64,000 nucleotides of DNA from an uncultured Clostridia bacterium (lineage in GTDB: Bacteria > Bacillota > Clostridia > UBA1381), in NCBI GenBank assembly GCA_934486735.1, contig CAKSQL010000010.1, positions 13,432-77,431 of the forward strand, in the 5' to 3' direction. Below the pieces are notes generated by a model. The model was not told the DNA's origin. It worked only from the letters and a program-made list of their open reading frames with translations, and made no database searches. The position numbers were made by a program, and so were the translations under genes. This document shows, piece by piece, positions 52,015 through 60,952 of the stretch. Each line of letters begins with the position of its first letter. Position 1 is the stretch's first letter.

Positions 52015-55000
52015 TTGAAAAAGACTTTATTCAGTATTATTTTTGCAATGACAGTTATTTTCGGCGCTGCCGCACATGCGAGCGAACTGACGGTTTTATC
52101 CGGCAACACGTTTTTCCCGGGTGATTATAAGGCATACAGTGACAACGGTGAAAATCTTACAATATTGAATACCGGCGCAAGCTATTCGTGGACAAGCGAT
52201 TCTGATAAAGACATTATAAAAAACGACGTAAAGTCGAGAACAGACGGTAAAGGAAATATTACGGGCTATGTTCGGGTCATGACCGACGGAAATATTCTCA
52301 ATCACAGCGGCAGCTATGTTGCGCACAGTTCCTGGGAATCGGGAACTCCGTCAAGTGCAGTGTTTGACTTGAAGGATGTCTATACCGTCAGCCGCGTAGA
52401 TGTATGGTCGTCATCAACAAGCTATCAGCAGATGGGCGAGCTTCGTGTCGCGGTGAGCGATGACGGAGAAAATTTCACAGAGGTCGGCAGTTGGCAGGCG
52501 CATGTTCCGGATAAAGAGATAATAGAACAGGCTGAGTATAAGCAAGGCAACAGTCATACCATATGCAGCTTTCGCGAAGTGAATGCAAGATATATCAAAG
52601 TTACCGGAAAAAAAGCATCTGTCACGGCCTATGGAAAGCATTGCTCTCAGTATGTTTTCGGCGAAATTGTAATAATGGGCGGAGAGAAAAAGGAGATGGA
52701 TCCGTCCGCAGAGAGAATATATTTTGAAAATTCTGACGGCGAGAGAGTATATTCATTTAATAGCGGCGGAACATATGTCACCAAGATAAATGTCCGCGAT
52801 ACCGATGCTGTTTTGGTATCGGCTCAGTATGATTCGGACGGCAGATTGAAAAAGGCTGCTTTGAGTGACGGACAGTATCGGAATATCGGCGAAAAATATA
52901 CGCTTAAAAACGAAATTGAAATATCGGAGTTTGAGTCGGGCGACAGTCTCCGTGCATATATATTTGATTCGGCGGACGGGATGCATCCGATAGCAAAAAA
53001 AGCGGAGTTAAAAGATATCGACACGAGCAAATCCGGACTTTTGAGCAGCGATACACCGAGAATCAGTTCAATGATCGTGTATCCTGTTTCGGACGGATAC
53101 AGCTGGGTAACATCGGGAAAATACGCGTCGGACAGTGCGTTTGTCGAAAAAGAGAATATGCTTTTCGACGGTAATATAAAGGATATTGCCGAGGCTGAGT
53201 CGAATAACGATGCATATGCCGATATATGTATTCATCTGACCGATACCATGAAAATCGAACGCTTTGCAATATATGCAATGTGCTCGGGTGACAGTTATAT
53301 GTCGGAGTACGACATATATGCATCGATGGACGGAGTAAATTATGAATATGTAACAACCAAGAAAAACACTCTTTCGGCAGCGGTAAAGCGTGTCATGCCG
53401 GTGTCGGTTGATGTGGACGGAGTTTTGTATGCAAGGGATATAAAGTTGGTTTTGAAAAAGGCGTCCGGCATCGGAAAAATGGGAATTGCCGAGATAGAAG
53501 TCTACGGCAGACCGCCCGAGAGGACAAAGCAAAGATTTTCGGATTATGCATACGAAACCGAAATGCCGTTCAAAACAAGCGATGATATAATTGCAGCCGA
53601 CTCGTCAGGAGTGCTGAGTGACGGAGACCTTGAAACGGCGGTAACGAGCACAGGAGACTATGTGAGCGTTATATATTCAGCCGATGAATTTTATCAGCCG
53701 GAGGATATTACGGTAATCGGATATCACAGCGGCTGCGAGCTTCTCACAAGCCTTGACGGCGTGAGCTACTTCTCACAGGGCTTTTTCCCATGCGTTGACG
53801 GCAGGACTGAGATGATGGGAAAAGCGGATACAAATGCCAAGCATATAAAGCTTGTGTTCCGAAAGGGTGAGCGCGAGAATATATCGCTTTCCGAAATTGT
53901 GCTGAATGTAAGGGGACTTTATGATATAAATTCCGCCGCAAGTGCAAAAATCCCGGTCATGGCGACATTGAAAGCGAACAATATACTATATCTCGACTGG
54001 AGTGATTATAACCAAAGCAAAAATAATGTGTCGTCATACTCGGTATATATCGGTGAAAAAGCGGCGCAGAGCGGGCTTTCAAAGGCGGTTTATATAAACG
54101 GAGGAAATGTACCAGTCCGCGAAGTGACCGAACAGTATTGTACATATGTGGGACTCGCGCCGGACACCGATTACGAGGTGACGGTTGTTCCTTACGGAAA
54201 AACTGTGTCGGACGGTACACCGGTTAAGATTCATACAAATGACGCGCTCGGCGGAAATAAGCTCTCGGGCATATTCTGCATAAATGAATACATATACGGC
54301 GGCGGAGCACATGTGGCGCATACAATGGAAAATTCGGGTATGACCGAGACAATGAACCTCGATAAAAAGCTTAAGCTTATAACCGATATGGAAGTTTTCT
54401 CAAAAACAAGATATTGGGAAAACAGCGAGGATATATTTAAGAAATATATGTCGCGCGGCTTGGGATTCCACCAATATGCTCGGACCGAGAGCAGCGTAAA
54501 GCTGTGCAATGATTACGGAATATATTCCTATTGCAGCGCAAATGAGCCGGATATTAATTCGACATATCAGAATAATCCGGAAAAGTATGTCGAAGTGTCA
54601 AAAACAAATCACAATCTGATTAAGAATATTGACTCCAAAAATGTACTTGCCGAGGCATCCATATGCGGAACGGATAAGCTGTCCTTTGTGGAATCGTTGT
54701 ACAATTCCGATTCGAATTACGGGAGCTATTACGATGTTGTGGATGTTCATGCTTATTGCAAGGCATTCGAGGGAAAGCAAAACCACGAGGATAATTTGTC
54801 GGATAATGCGGAGGCGTACTCGATTCCGGAGCATTTGTTCACAAAAAAAGCAAGGATTGATGCACTTTTGGCATCTCACAACGATTCGGCAAAGAATATT
54901 ATCTTTACCGAAATAGGCTGGTCAACGCATACTCTGCCATATTCTCAGGACGTGGTTGTGGAGGGCGTGACAAAGGAGCAGCAGGCGAACTTCGTTGCAA

Positions 55001-55437
55001 GAGCATATCTTATAAGCGCGGCACTCGGAATAAAGAATGTGTTTCTTTATGCATTCCAGGATGAAAGCTATGAGACAACAAACAGGGAATATCAGTTCGG
55101 AATTGTAGATTGGTACGGCAATCCAAAACCGGCGTATTATTCGTATTATACTCTCGGCAAGCTTTTGAAAAATGCCGAGTTTGTCGAAAGGGTAAATACA
55201 ATTACGCATCCGAATTATGGGGTTGTTTTCTATGATACCGAGAAATCAATGTACCTGACCGCACTCTGGAATGTGAGCGGAAACGGCACAAGCGTGAGAA
55301 TAAATTCGGATGATTCGCAATATCTTGTGACGGATGTATACGGAAATACAAAATATGTCAGCGGAAACGAGATTGAAATCGGTTCGGCTCCGATATATAT
55401 TTATTCATCCGATAAATTGACCGTTGCAGGCATATAA
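52015..55437 (+). CDS. Giant secreted multimodular glycosidase-like protein with F5/8C modules
   Basis: 1140 aa, starting at TTG 52015, 7 nt after AGGAGG; an ATG at 51952 would place a hairpin and the ribosome site inside the gene. Signal peptide follows at once (KKTLFSIIFAMTVIFGAAAHA). Modules: F5/8C about 25-222, Ig-like module about 235-330 (SLRAYIFDSADGMHPI), two further F5/8C-like units about 350-635, FN3-like about 640-742, and a TIM-barrel core about 745-1090 with SANEPDIN (Glu844, NEP acid/base motif) and IIFTEIGWST (Glu966, nucleophile). It ends SAPIYIYSS. Paralogue of the 1396-aa neighbour but without the CBM9-like end. Confidence 0.82.
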   Translation: MKKTLFSIIFAMTVIFGAAAHASELTVLSGNTFFPGDYKAYSDNGENLTILNTGASYSWTSDSDKDIIKNDVKSRTDGKGNITGYVRVMTDGNILNHSGSYVAHSSWESGTPSSAVFDLKDVYTVSRVDVWSSSTSYQQMGELRVAVSDDGENFTEVGSWQAHVPDKEIIEQAEYKQGNSHTICSFREVNARYIKVTGKKASVTAYGKHCSQYVFGEIVIMGGEKKEMDPSAERIYFENSDGERVYSFNSGGTYVTKINVRDTDAVLVSAQYDSDGRLKKAALSDGQYRNIGEKYTLKNEIEISEFESGDSLRAYIFDSADGMHPIAKKAELKDIDTSKSGLLSSDTPRISSMIVYPVSDGYSWVTSGKYASDSAFVEKENMLFDGNIKDIAEAESNNDAYADICIHLTDTMKIERFAIYAMCSGDSYMSEYDIYASMDGVNYEYVTTKKNTLSAAVKRVMPVSVDVDGVLYARDIKLVLKKASGIGKMGIAEIEVYGRPPERTKQRFSDYAYETEMPFKTSDDIIAADSSGVLSDGDLETAVTSTGDYVSVIYSADEFYQPEDITVIGYHSGCELLTSLDGVSYFSQGFFPCVDGRTEMMGKADTNAKHIKLVFRKGERENISLSEIVLNVRGLYDINSAASAKIPVMATLKANNILYLDWSDYNQSKNNVSSYSVYIGEKAAQSGLSKAVYINGGNVPVREVTEQYCTYVGLAPDTDYEVTVVPYGKTVSDGTPVKIHTNDALGGNKLSGIFCINEYIYGGGAHVAHTMENSGMTETMNLDKKLKLITDMEVFSKTRYWENSEDIFKKYMSRGLGFHQYARTESSVKLCNDYGIYSYCSANEPDINSTYQNNPEKYVEVSKTNHNLIKNIDSKNVLAEASICGTDKLSFVESLYNSDSNYGSYYDVVDVHAYCKAFEGKQNHEDNLSDNAEAYSIPEHLFTKKARIDALLASHNDSAKNIIFTEIGWSTHTLPYSQDVVVEGVTKEQQANFVARAYLISAALGIKNVFLYAFQDESYETTNREYQFGIVDWYGNPKPAYYSYYTLGKLLKNAEFVERVNTITHPNYGVVFYDTEKSMYLTALWNVSGNGTSVRINSDDSQYLVTDVYGNTKYVSGNEIEIGSAPIYIYSSDKLTVAGI

Positions 55438-55447
55438 AAGAACATTT

Positions 55448-55495
55448 AATCAAAATCGACAGTGTTTTCGGGCACTGTCGGTTTTGATTTTTGTG
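55448..55495 (+). terminator. Rho-independent terminator ending the large secreted-protein run
   Basis: 17-bp stem from AATCAAAATCGACAGTG (55448-55464) and CACTGTCGGTTTTGATT (55473-55489), followed by TTTTG. Confidence 0.92.
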
Positions 55496-55565
55496 CTGTT
55501 TTTGCAGGAAATAAACGACTTTTTTTGTTTTTAAAAAAATTTTTTTGAAAAATTTCATTTTTTAC

Positions 55566-55594
55566 TTGCAATTCTTGGAAAATTATGTTATAAT
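55566..55594 (+). promoter_or_regulatory. Promoter of the PPC-protein / peptidase operon
   Basis: TTGCAA at 55566-55571 and TATAAT at 55589-55594, spacer 17 bp, with an extended -10 TG (55586-55587). Leader of about 95 nt without a structure I recognise. Confidence 0.88.
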
Positions 55595-55697
55595 ATGATT
55601 AACAGGATGAATTTATATCTGTTATATAATTAAAAAAGTGGATGTACATCGGCGAAAACCTTAGAAAATTTATTTTAATGTTTAAGGAGATGTAAAA

Positions 55698-57044
55698 ATG
55701 AAATACTTCAGAAATGCATTTACTGCCTTTCTGACAGTACCGCTTATTTCCATTGGCTGTAGTATTGCTGCGGGGCAGCATGCGGTATGTGCAGAAATAT
55801 CGGGAAGCATTACGTCAAGTACACCAAACATTAACGTTTACAGGTATGTAAACACCACTCCTACGCTTATCTATACCGGACCGGCGAGCGGATACGACGG
55901 TATATTGAGCGATATGGATTTTTCCTCGGCGCGGTGTGCTGTAGTGTTCGATTGGGACAGCAATGCATATATTTATGCCGAACGGGCAGATAATACCGTA
56001 TCATATATCAATGCGGTAACGAACATTCCGTCAAGAGCAAATTCAAACAGAGCGGAAACAATGTCGGACTCGGGAACGATAGCGACAAATATGAGCATTG
56101 TGTATGATAACAAGTATTACGAAAATATTCTGATGCCCAATGAACAATTAAACGTTCCTATAGTAATTTCCAACGGAAGCGGAAGCGAGAAAAAATATAT
56201 TCCGTATATCGCAAGATTTGATATCGGCGGAAAACTTATAGGAATAGTAACGGGAGACAAAATCACAGTTCCGCCCAATTCAACGGCGAGCGGATCGATT
56301 TCCGAGATTTTGTCGGGAGATGCCCTTTCAACGGCAAAAATATTCCTCTGGGAGGAAGGCGCGCAGAAACCGGCACACGATGCGATTGCAATGACTGTCA
56401 ATTCTGCGGATTATTACTCGGATACTTTTGACAGTGCGGAGGAGATTATATTCGATAAGCCTTTGTGCGGAGTTATCAACAGCGAAAATGACGTGGATAT
56501 TGTAAAATTCAAACCGGCGTTTTCGGGGCTGTATGCAATGCGGATATCTTCGGATAACGGAGTTAATGCAGGGCTTTATAACAGCAGCGGAACTTTGATA
56601 ACAGCAGCAAATGCAACGGATAAATATATATTCTATTCACTTGAACAAAATCAAAATTATTACTTAAAATTCGACGGAAATGCCAATAAATCATATACGA
56701 TAACGCCGGCAGTGCCGTCAGCGGCGCAAACTTTAACGAAAAATATCGGCGCAAACGCATCGGCAAATGAAAATGCGGCATGCAATGTCTTTTCGTTCAC
56801 ACCGGCAGAAAGCGGAACATATGTAATAACGGCTGTCGGGACGGAAAATGCAAAAGCGAGCTTGTATAATGAAGATTTCACCTTTGCGGCAGCGAATGAT
56901 ATATCCGACGGAGATGTAAGCTTCAGGATATCTCATGAAATGCAGGCAGGAAAAACGTATTATATTCTCGTATCACCGAAAACAGCGTCAGCGGATTATA
57001 CTTTGTATGTAGAACAACCGCTTGCGTTAATTTCGGTAGAATAG
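55698..57044 (+). CDS. Secreted protein with two PPC-like domains
   Basis: 448 aa. N-terminal signal region (FLTVPLISIGCSIAAG; a lipobox-like SIGC is present, so lipoprotein anchoring is possible). A central Ig-like segment includes AKIFLWEEGAQKP, similar to the C-terminal module of the large F5/8C proteins. Two bacterial pre-peptidase C-terminal (PPC)-like domains follow, about 250-345 (NDVDIVKFKPAFSGLYAMRI) and 350-440 (NVFSFTPAESGTYVITAV). PPC domains usually sit on secreted peptidases; here the peptidase is the next gene, 12 bp downstream. AAGGAG precedes the ATG. Confidence 0.75.
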   Translation: MKYFRNAFTAFLTVPLISIGCSIAAGQHAVCAEISGSITSSTPNINVYRYVNTTPTLIYTGPASGYDGILSDMDFSSARCAVVFDWDSNAYIYAERADNTVSYINAVTNIPSRANSNRAETMSDSGTIATNMSIVYDNKYYENILMPNEQLNVPIVISNGSGSEKKYIPYIARFDIGGKLIGIVTGDKITVPPNSTASGSISEILSGDALSTAKIFLWEEGAQKPAHDAIAMTVNSADYYSDTFDSAEEIIFDKPLCGVINSENDVDIVKFKPAFSGLYAMRISSDNGVNAGLYNSSGTLITAANATDKYIFYSLEQNQNYYLKFDGNANKSYTITPAVPSAAQTLTKNIGANASANENAACNVFSFTPAESGTYVITAVGTENAKASLYNEDFTFAAANDISDGDVSFRISHEMQAGKTYYILVSPKTASADYTLYVEQPLALISVE

Positions 57045-57056
57045 GAGGGGATTGAT

Positions 57057-58988
57057 ATGTATAAAAAATACTTAAGCTTAATTTTGGCATTGACAATGAT
57101 GTCGGCAGGAACTGCAGCCTTTGCGGAGGATGAGACCGAGGCTGAGGAAACATATGCAACAGGCTTGGCAGAAATGACGGATGAAGAATGGGAAAGTTTT
57201 AATTCGCGTCTTCCGATGATTACCAATGTAAAGCCTAATAATATAGCACTTTCAAGAACAGAAACCGATACGGAAAGTGAAGTACAGCTTCTCGGTGAAA
57301 ATGATAATATTTCGCCTGTTGATATAGGTGATGAAATGACATATTCTTTCCCCGGACAAGGCTCGGGAGGCGGTGCACAGAGCGAGTTCCCGCTGACAAG
57401 TGCAGTAGATGTCAGCAATTCGCTCACATTTCCGCCAATCGGAAATCAGGGAGATATAAATTCGTGTGTTCCGTGGTCATTGTGCTATTATCAGCTGACA
57501 AACAACAATTGTGTTGCACGCGGGCTTAATGCAAAAACGGCTTCAGGAACGGCAGTACGTGAAAATATCATGTCTCCGGGTTTTACTTATCCTTTGATAA
57601 ACGGGGGTCAAAACGCAGCTACGTATTATAATGAAGCTTGTGCGGCAATTATGAGCTACGGCTGTCCTAATGTAAATGATTATTCCGAGACTATGACGAC
57701 AAACAATATAAAACAATGGTGCACGTCTTCGGAAGTTTGGAACAATGCTATATATAACAAACCTCAAAAAATCACGTTTGGGACAATAGATACATCGTCA
57801 ACGGTAGATGGTGATACAGATGGTGTTGTAAACATAAAAAAAATCCTCTCAAACGGATATGTTGTAACCGTACCGGTATATTTTGACGCATTCATGCGTA
57901 CAAATAATACAACAACAGGTGCATGGGGATGTAAGTATGCCAAAAATCTGAAACAAGGCGGTCATGCGCTTACCATTGTAGGCTATGACGATAATTTTTG
58001 GGTTGATGTAAATGGCAACGGACGAAAGGAAAGAACGGAATACGGTGCATTCAAGGTTGCAAATTCATGGGGCACGCGTGCCTCTAAACATACCAAAGGT
58101 TATTTGTGGATATCTTATGATGCATTGGGAAGCAAAAGCAAAGTTTCAGATGCACCAACATCCAGACAACCGGTTTTTGATTGTTATTATTTTATAGAGC
58201 CTCAAAAGGATTACACTCCTCTTTTGATAGCAAATGTAACAATGAAAACCAATAAAAGAAATCAGGTAGCAGTAAAGTTAGGCGTATCCTGTATCAACAG
58301 CACCACTCCGAACGGAACGGTGAATGCGGTTGACTATTATCATATCGCATTTAATACGGCTGCTAACAGCTATATAAAAACAGACGTTGATATGCTTGAT
58401 AAAAACTTTTCAGGCGGAAACGGTCAGGAGACAATCACCGTTCCGTTTGATTTAACACCTGTAATAAAAAAAGTTTACGGTTCATCCGGGCTGGCGGCAA
58501 ATTCTGATATTAGGCTGTATGTTGAAGTTACAGACGGTGTCAGCAACGGTTCGACAGTTACTCTCGGAAATGTAAAGGTTATTGAGCCGATAACAGGCAA
58601 AGAAATTGCGTCGGGCAATTCATCGGAGCTTGTGGCAGATAACAGTTCTGTGATGAAAACGGTTGATTTTAAACTTACACCTTTTGTGGGCTATAGCAGT
58701 ACGCAGGATATAGCTCTTACATTCAACAGTAATCTAAAAGCTGATTCCTTAAGCGGAAATATATATATCAAAACTCCGGAAAATGTAATAGTTACACCTG
58801 ATTTTGATGTTGCCGATGGGAATAAAATAAAAGTATATTCCCCCGAAGCGAACGGGAACAGTGGGTATAAAAAGGATAGAGTGTATGAATTGCACGTCGG
58901 AACGCAATTAAAATCCATGGGCGGAAATCATTTGTCCTTCGAGCAAACAATTTATATATACATCCTTAATAGGTTTTATACATTTTAA
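57057..58988 (+). CDS. Secreted papain-like (C1A) cysteine peptidase
   Basis: 643 aa. Signal peptide (YLSLILALTMMSAGTAAFA), a short pro-region about 22-120, then a C1-family domain about 120-385 with oxyanion Gln and catalytic Cys in IGNQGDINSCVPWSLC, catalytic His in GGHALTIVGYDD and Asn in KVANSWGT. An Ig/SbsA-like C-terminal region (about 390-643) follows, ending YIYILNRFYTF. It would cleave proteins outside the cell, either nutrients, host glycoproteins or surface-layer partners. Expressed with the PPC protein; AGGAGGGG precedes the ATG. Confidence 0.88.
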   Translation: MYKKYLSLILALTMMSAGTAAFAEDETEAEETYATGLAEMTDEEWESFNSRLPMITNVKPNNIALSRTETDTESEVQLLGENDNISPVDIGDEMTYSFPGQGSGGGAQSEFPLTSAVDVSNSLTFPPIGNQGDINSCVPWSLCYYQLTNNNCVARGLNAKTASGTAVRENIMSPGFTYPLINGGQNAATYYNEACAAIMSYGCPNVNDYSETMTTNNIKQWCTSSEVWNNAIYNKPQKITFGTIDTSSTVDGDTDGVVNIKKILSNGYVVTVPVYFDAFMRTNNTTTGAWGCKYAKNLKQGGHALTIVGYDDNFWVDVNGNGRKERTEYGAFKVANSWGTRASKHTKGYLWISYDALGSKSKVSDAPTSRQPVFDCYYFIEPQKDYTPLLIANVTMKTNKRNQVAVKLGVSCINSTTPNGTVNAVDYYHIAFNTAANSYIKTDVDMLDKNFSGGNGQETITVPFDLTPVIKKVYGSSGLAANSDIRLYVEVTDGVSNGSTVTLGNVKVIEPITGKEIASGNSSELVADNSSVMKTVDFKLTPFVGYSSTQDIALTFNSNLKADSLSGNIYIKTPENVIVTPDFDVADGNKIKVYSPEANGNSGYKKDRVYELHVGTQLKSMGGNHLSFEQTIYIYILNRFYTF

Positions 58989-59015
58989 AAATTCTAATTA
59001 TGGAGGACTAAAACT

Positions 59016-60857
59016 ATGAAGCGGACATTTTTCATCTTAATTTGTTCATTGATTCTCGGCAGCGCTAATCTTAATGTTTACGGAGCGACAACTACTTATA
59101 TCAATGACGTGGTTTACGATCCGAACGGCGAGAAAATCAGCTCTGTTCGTGTAGCTGTTTCCGGATTCAATGTTTCGGGCAATCCGGAGGCGGAACTTGA
59201 CAGAGAAGAGCAGGATAAACCGAGCTCGGAAGACATCTTTAAGCTTTTTGATAATTACGAATGTCTATGGACATATGATTTTAAAACAACCGACAGTGAA
59301 AATCTTTATCCGGCAATTGATGAAATGACGATAAAAATTTCCCGTTTTGAGAAAGGCGGAGGGGGTCTTGGAGAAAAGCTTGGTAAAAACTACAAGTTAT
59401 ATTATATTGACAATGGCAAACCGGAGGAAATTACCGCTTCGACAGATGAGTATGATGTGACATTTAAGGCAAATAAGCTCGGCACATATGCAATGTATTT
59501 TGATGAAGCATCATATAATGTCAACTTTTATGCAGACCAGCCCGAATTTGATGAAGATGACGGTCATATGATTTTGGAACCGTTTTTCACAAAAGAGTTT
59601 AAGGCGAGAGAAAATGTAACATTTCCTGAAAAGCCGACAAAAGACGGATATGTCTTTTGCGGATGGACGATATATTTTAATCCGTCTTTGCCAATAGCTC
59701 CGTCGCCGCAGCCGCACAAACCCGAGCGTTACGGTAACTATTTTGCATCATGGTGTAAGGCTGAGGATTACAATCCTTTGAAAATAGAAATATCATCTGA
59801 TGAAGATATTATTAAGGGTGAAGAGGACGGTAAGGTTATAACGCTGAAAATATCTGACGGCTTTTTCCTTGAAGATAATACATCTGTCACATATCTTGAC
59901 AATTGGGCAATAAAAGGCTGCGAAGATATCTCAATTGCAAAAATTGAGCGCGTGGATTACAAAACATTGCAGATCACATTGTCCGGAAACAGCAGTGATA
60001 TCTACACCGATTCAAACATTTACTTTGAGTTTCCGGGGGATATAATCGATTTTGAATATTTCGACAGTGATGATAATGAAGTGTCGGAAGATAAAAAATT
60101 TCAGCTGGACAGCGATGGAATCCCTGCAAAGGTTTATGTAACCGATAATAAAGTAAAGCTGCAGCGTCAGACAAGAAAATCAACCGGCGGAAGCCTTAGC
60201 GGAAACAAAGTTCCGGAGAGCAAAAAGTATACTGTTACATTTGACACAAACGGCGGAAGTACTATCGACAAAATGACAATAGAGGAAAACTCGTCAATAA
60301 CCGAGCCGACAGCTCCGACAAAAGAAGGATATACCTTTGACGGCTGGTACACAGATAAGGAACTCAGCAGCAAGTATGATTTTGCTGAAAAGGTGTCGGG
60401 AAATATCACGCTTTATGCAAAGTGGAATGAGCAAAAGAGTGATGATACAAAGACAGATGATGACAACAAGGCTGACAGCAAAATTATCCTGACAATCAAT
60501 AAAAAAGATGCAACAGTTTTCGGAGAAAGCAAAACAAACGATGTTGCTCCGATAATAAGAAATGACAGAACAATGCTGCCGGCACGATTTGTTGCGGAGA
60601 GCCTTGGAGCAAAGGTTATTTGGGATGCAGACAAAAAGCAGGTTACTGTAACAGGAAAGAACAATGACAAGGATGTTGAGATTATTATAACAATTGATTC
60701 GGATAAAGCCGTTGTGAACGGTGAAACAATCGAGCTTGACAGTCCTGCATTCATTGAGAATGAGAGAACCTATACTCCGATCAGATTCATTGCCGAGCAG
60801 TTGGGTGCAACTGTTGAATGGAATGACAAAGATCAAACGGTTACTATCGAAAAGTAA
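59016..60857 (+). CDS. Secreted InlB-repeat and copper-amine-oxidase N-domain protein, copy 1
   Basis: 613 aa. Signal peptide 1-24 (ending NVYGA); an N-terminal domain (DEMTIKISRFEKGGG, KLGTYAMYFDEASYNVNFY) with a divergent InlB-type unit (FPEKPTKDGYVFCGWT); a second region about 250-380; a canonical InlB B-repeat (YTVTFDTNGGSTIDKMTI ... GYTFDGWYTDKELSSKYDF); and a C-terminal pair of copper-amine-oxidase N-terminal domain elements (RTMLPARFVAESLGAKVIWD and RTYTPIRFIAEQLGATVEW). Function unknown; probably a wall-associated surface protein. GGAGG precedes the ATG at 9 nt, 27 bp after the peptidase stop. Its last third is nearly identical in DNA to the next gene. Confidence 0.82.
   Translation: MKRTFFILICSLILGSANLNVYGATTTYINDVVYDPNGEKISSVRVAVSGFNVSGNPEAELDREEQDKPSSEDIFKLFDNYECLWTYDFKTTDSENLYPAIDEMTIKISRFEKGGGGLGEKLGKNYKLYYIDNGKPEEITASTDEYDVTFKANKLGTYAMYFDEASYNVNFYADQPEFDEDDGHMILEPFFTKEFKARENVTFPEKPTKDGYVFCGWTIYFNPSLPIAPSPQPHKPERYGNYFASWCKAEDYNPLKIEISSDEDIIKGEEDGKVITLKISDGFFLEDNTSVTYLDNWAIKGCEDISIAKIERVDYKTLQITLSGNSSDIYTDSNIYFEFPGDIIDFEYFDSDDNEVSEDKKFQLDSDGIPAKVYVTDNKVKLQRQTRKSTGGSLSGNKVPESKKYTVTFDTNGGSTIDKMTIEENSSITEPTAPTKEGYTFDGWYTDKELSSKYDFAEKVSGNITLYAKWNEQKSDDTKTDDDNKADSKIILTINKKDATVFGESKTNDVAPIIRNDRTMLPARFVAESLGAKVIWDADKKQVTVTGKNNDKDVEIIITIDSDKAVVNGETIELDSPAFIENERTYTPIRFIAEQLGATVEWNDKDQTVTIEK
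60161..60823 (+). repeat. 663-bp direct repeat, copy 1
   Basis: Encodes the InlB repeat plus copper-amine-oxidase domain. By eye it differs from 62074-62736 at only about five bases (four clustered near 60208-60211, one near 60760). Confidence 0.93.
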
Positions 60858-60873
60858 TGGTATAATTATTTAG

Positions 60874-60916
60874 TATATGCAGGGCTTTAACTACTATAAA
60901 TAAGGCTCTGCATATA
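60874..60916 (+). other. Hairpin between the paralogous genes
   Basis: TATATGCAG / CTGCATATA (60874-60882, 60908-60916) extended inward by GGC/GGC-type pairing; no T-run follows. Possibly a leaky terminator or mRNA end-protection element. Confidence 0.5.
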
Positions 60917-60952
60917 AGTTTATACTTAAGAAAAAGCAATGGAGGTATTGCA

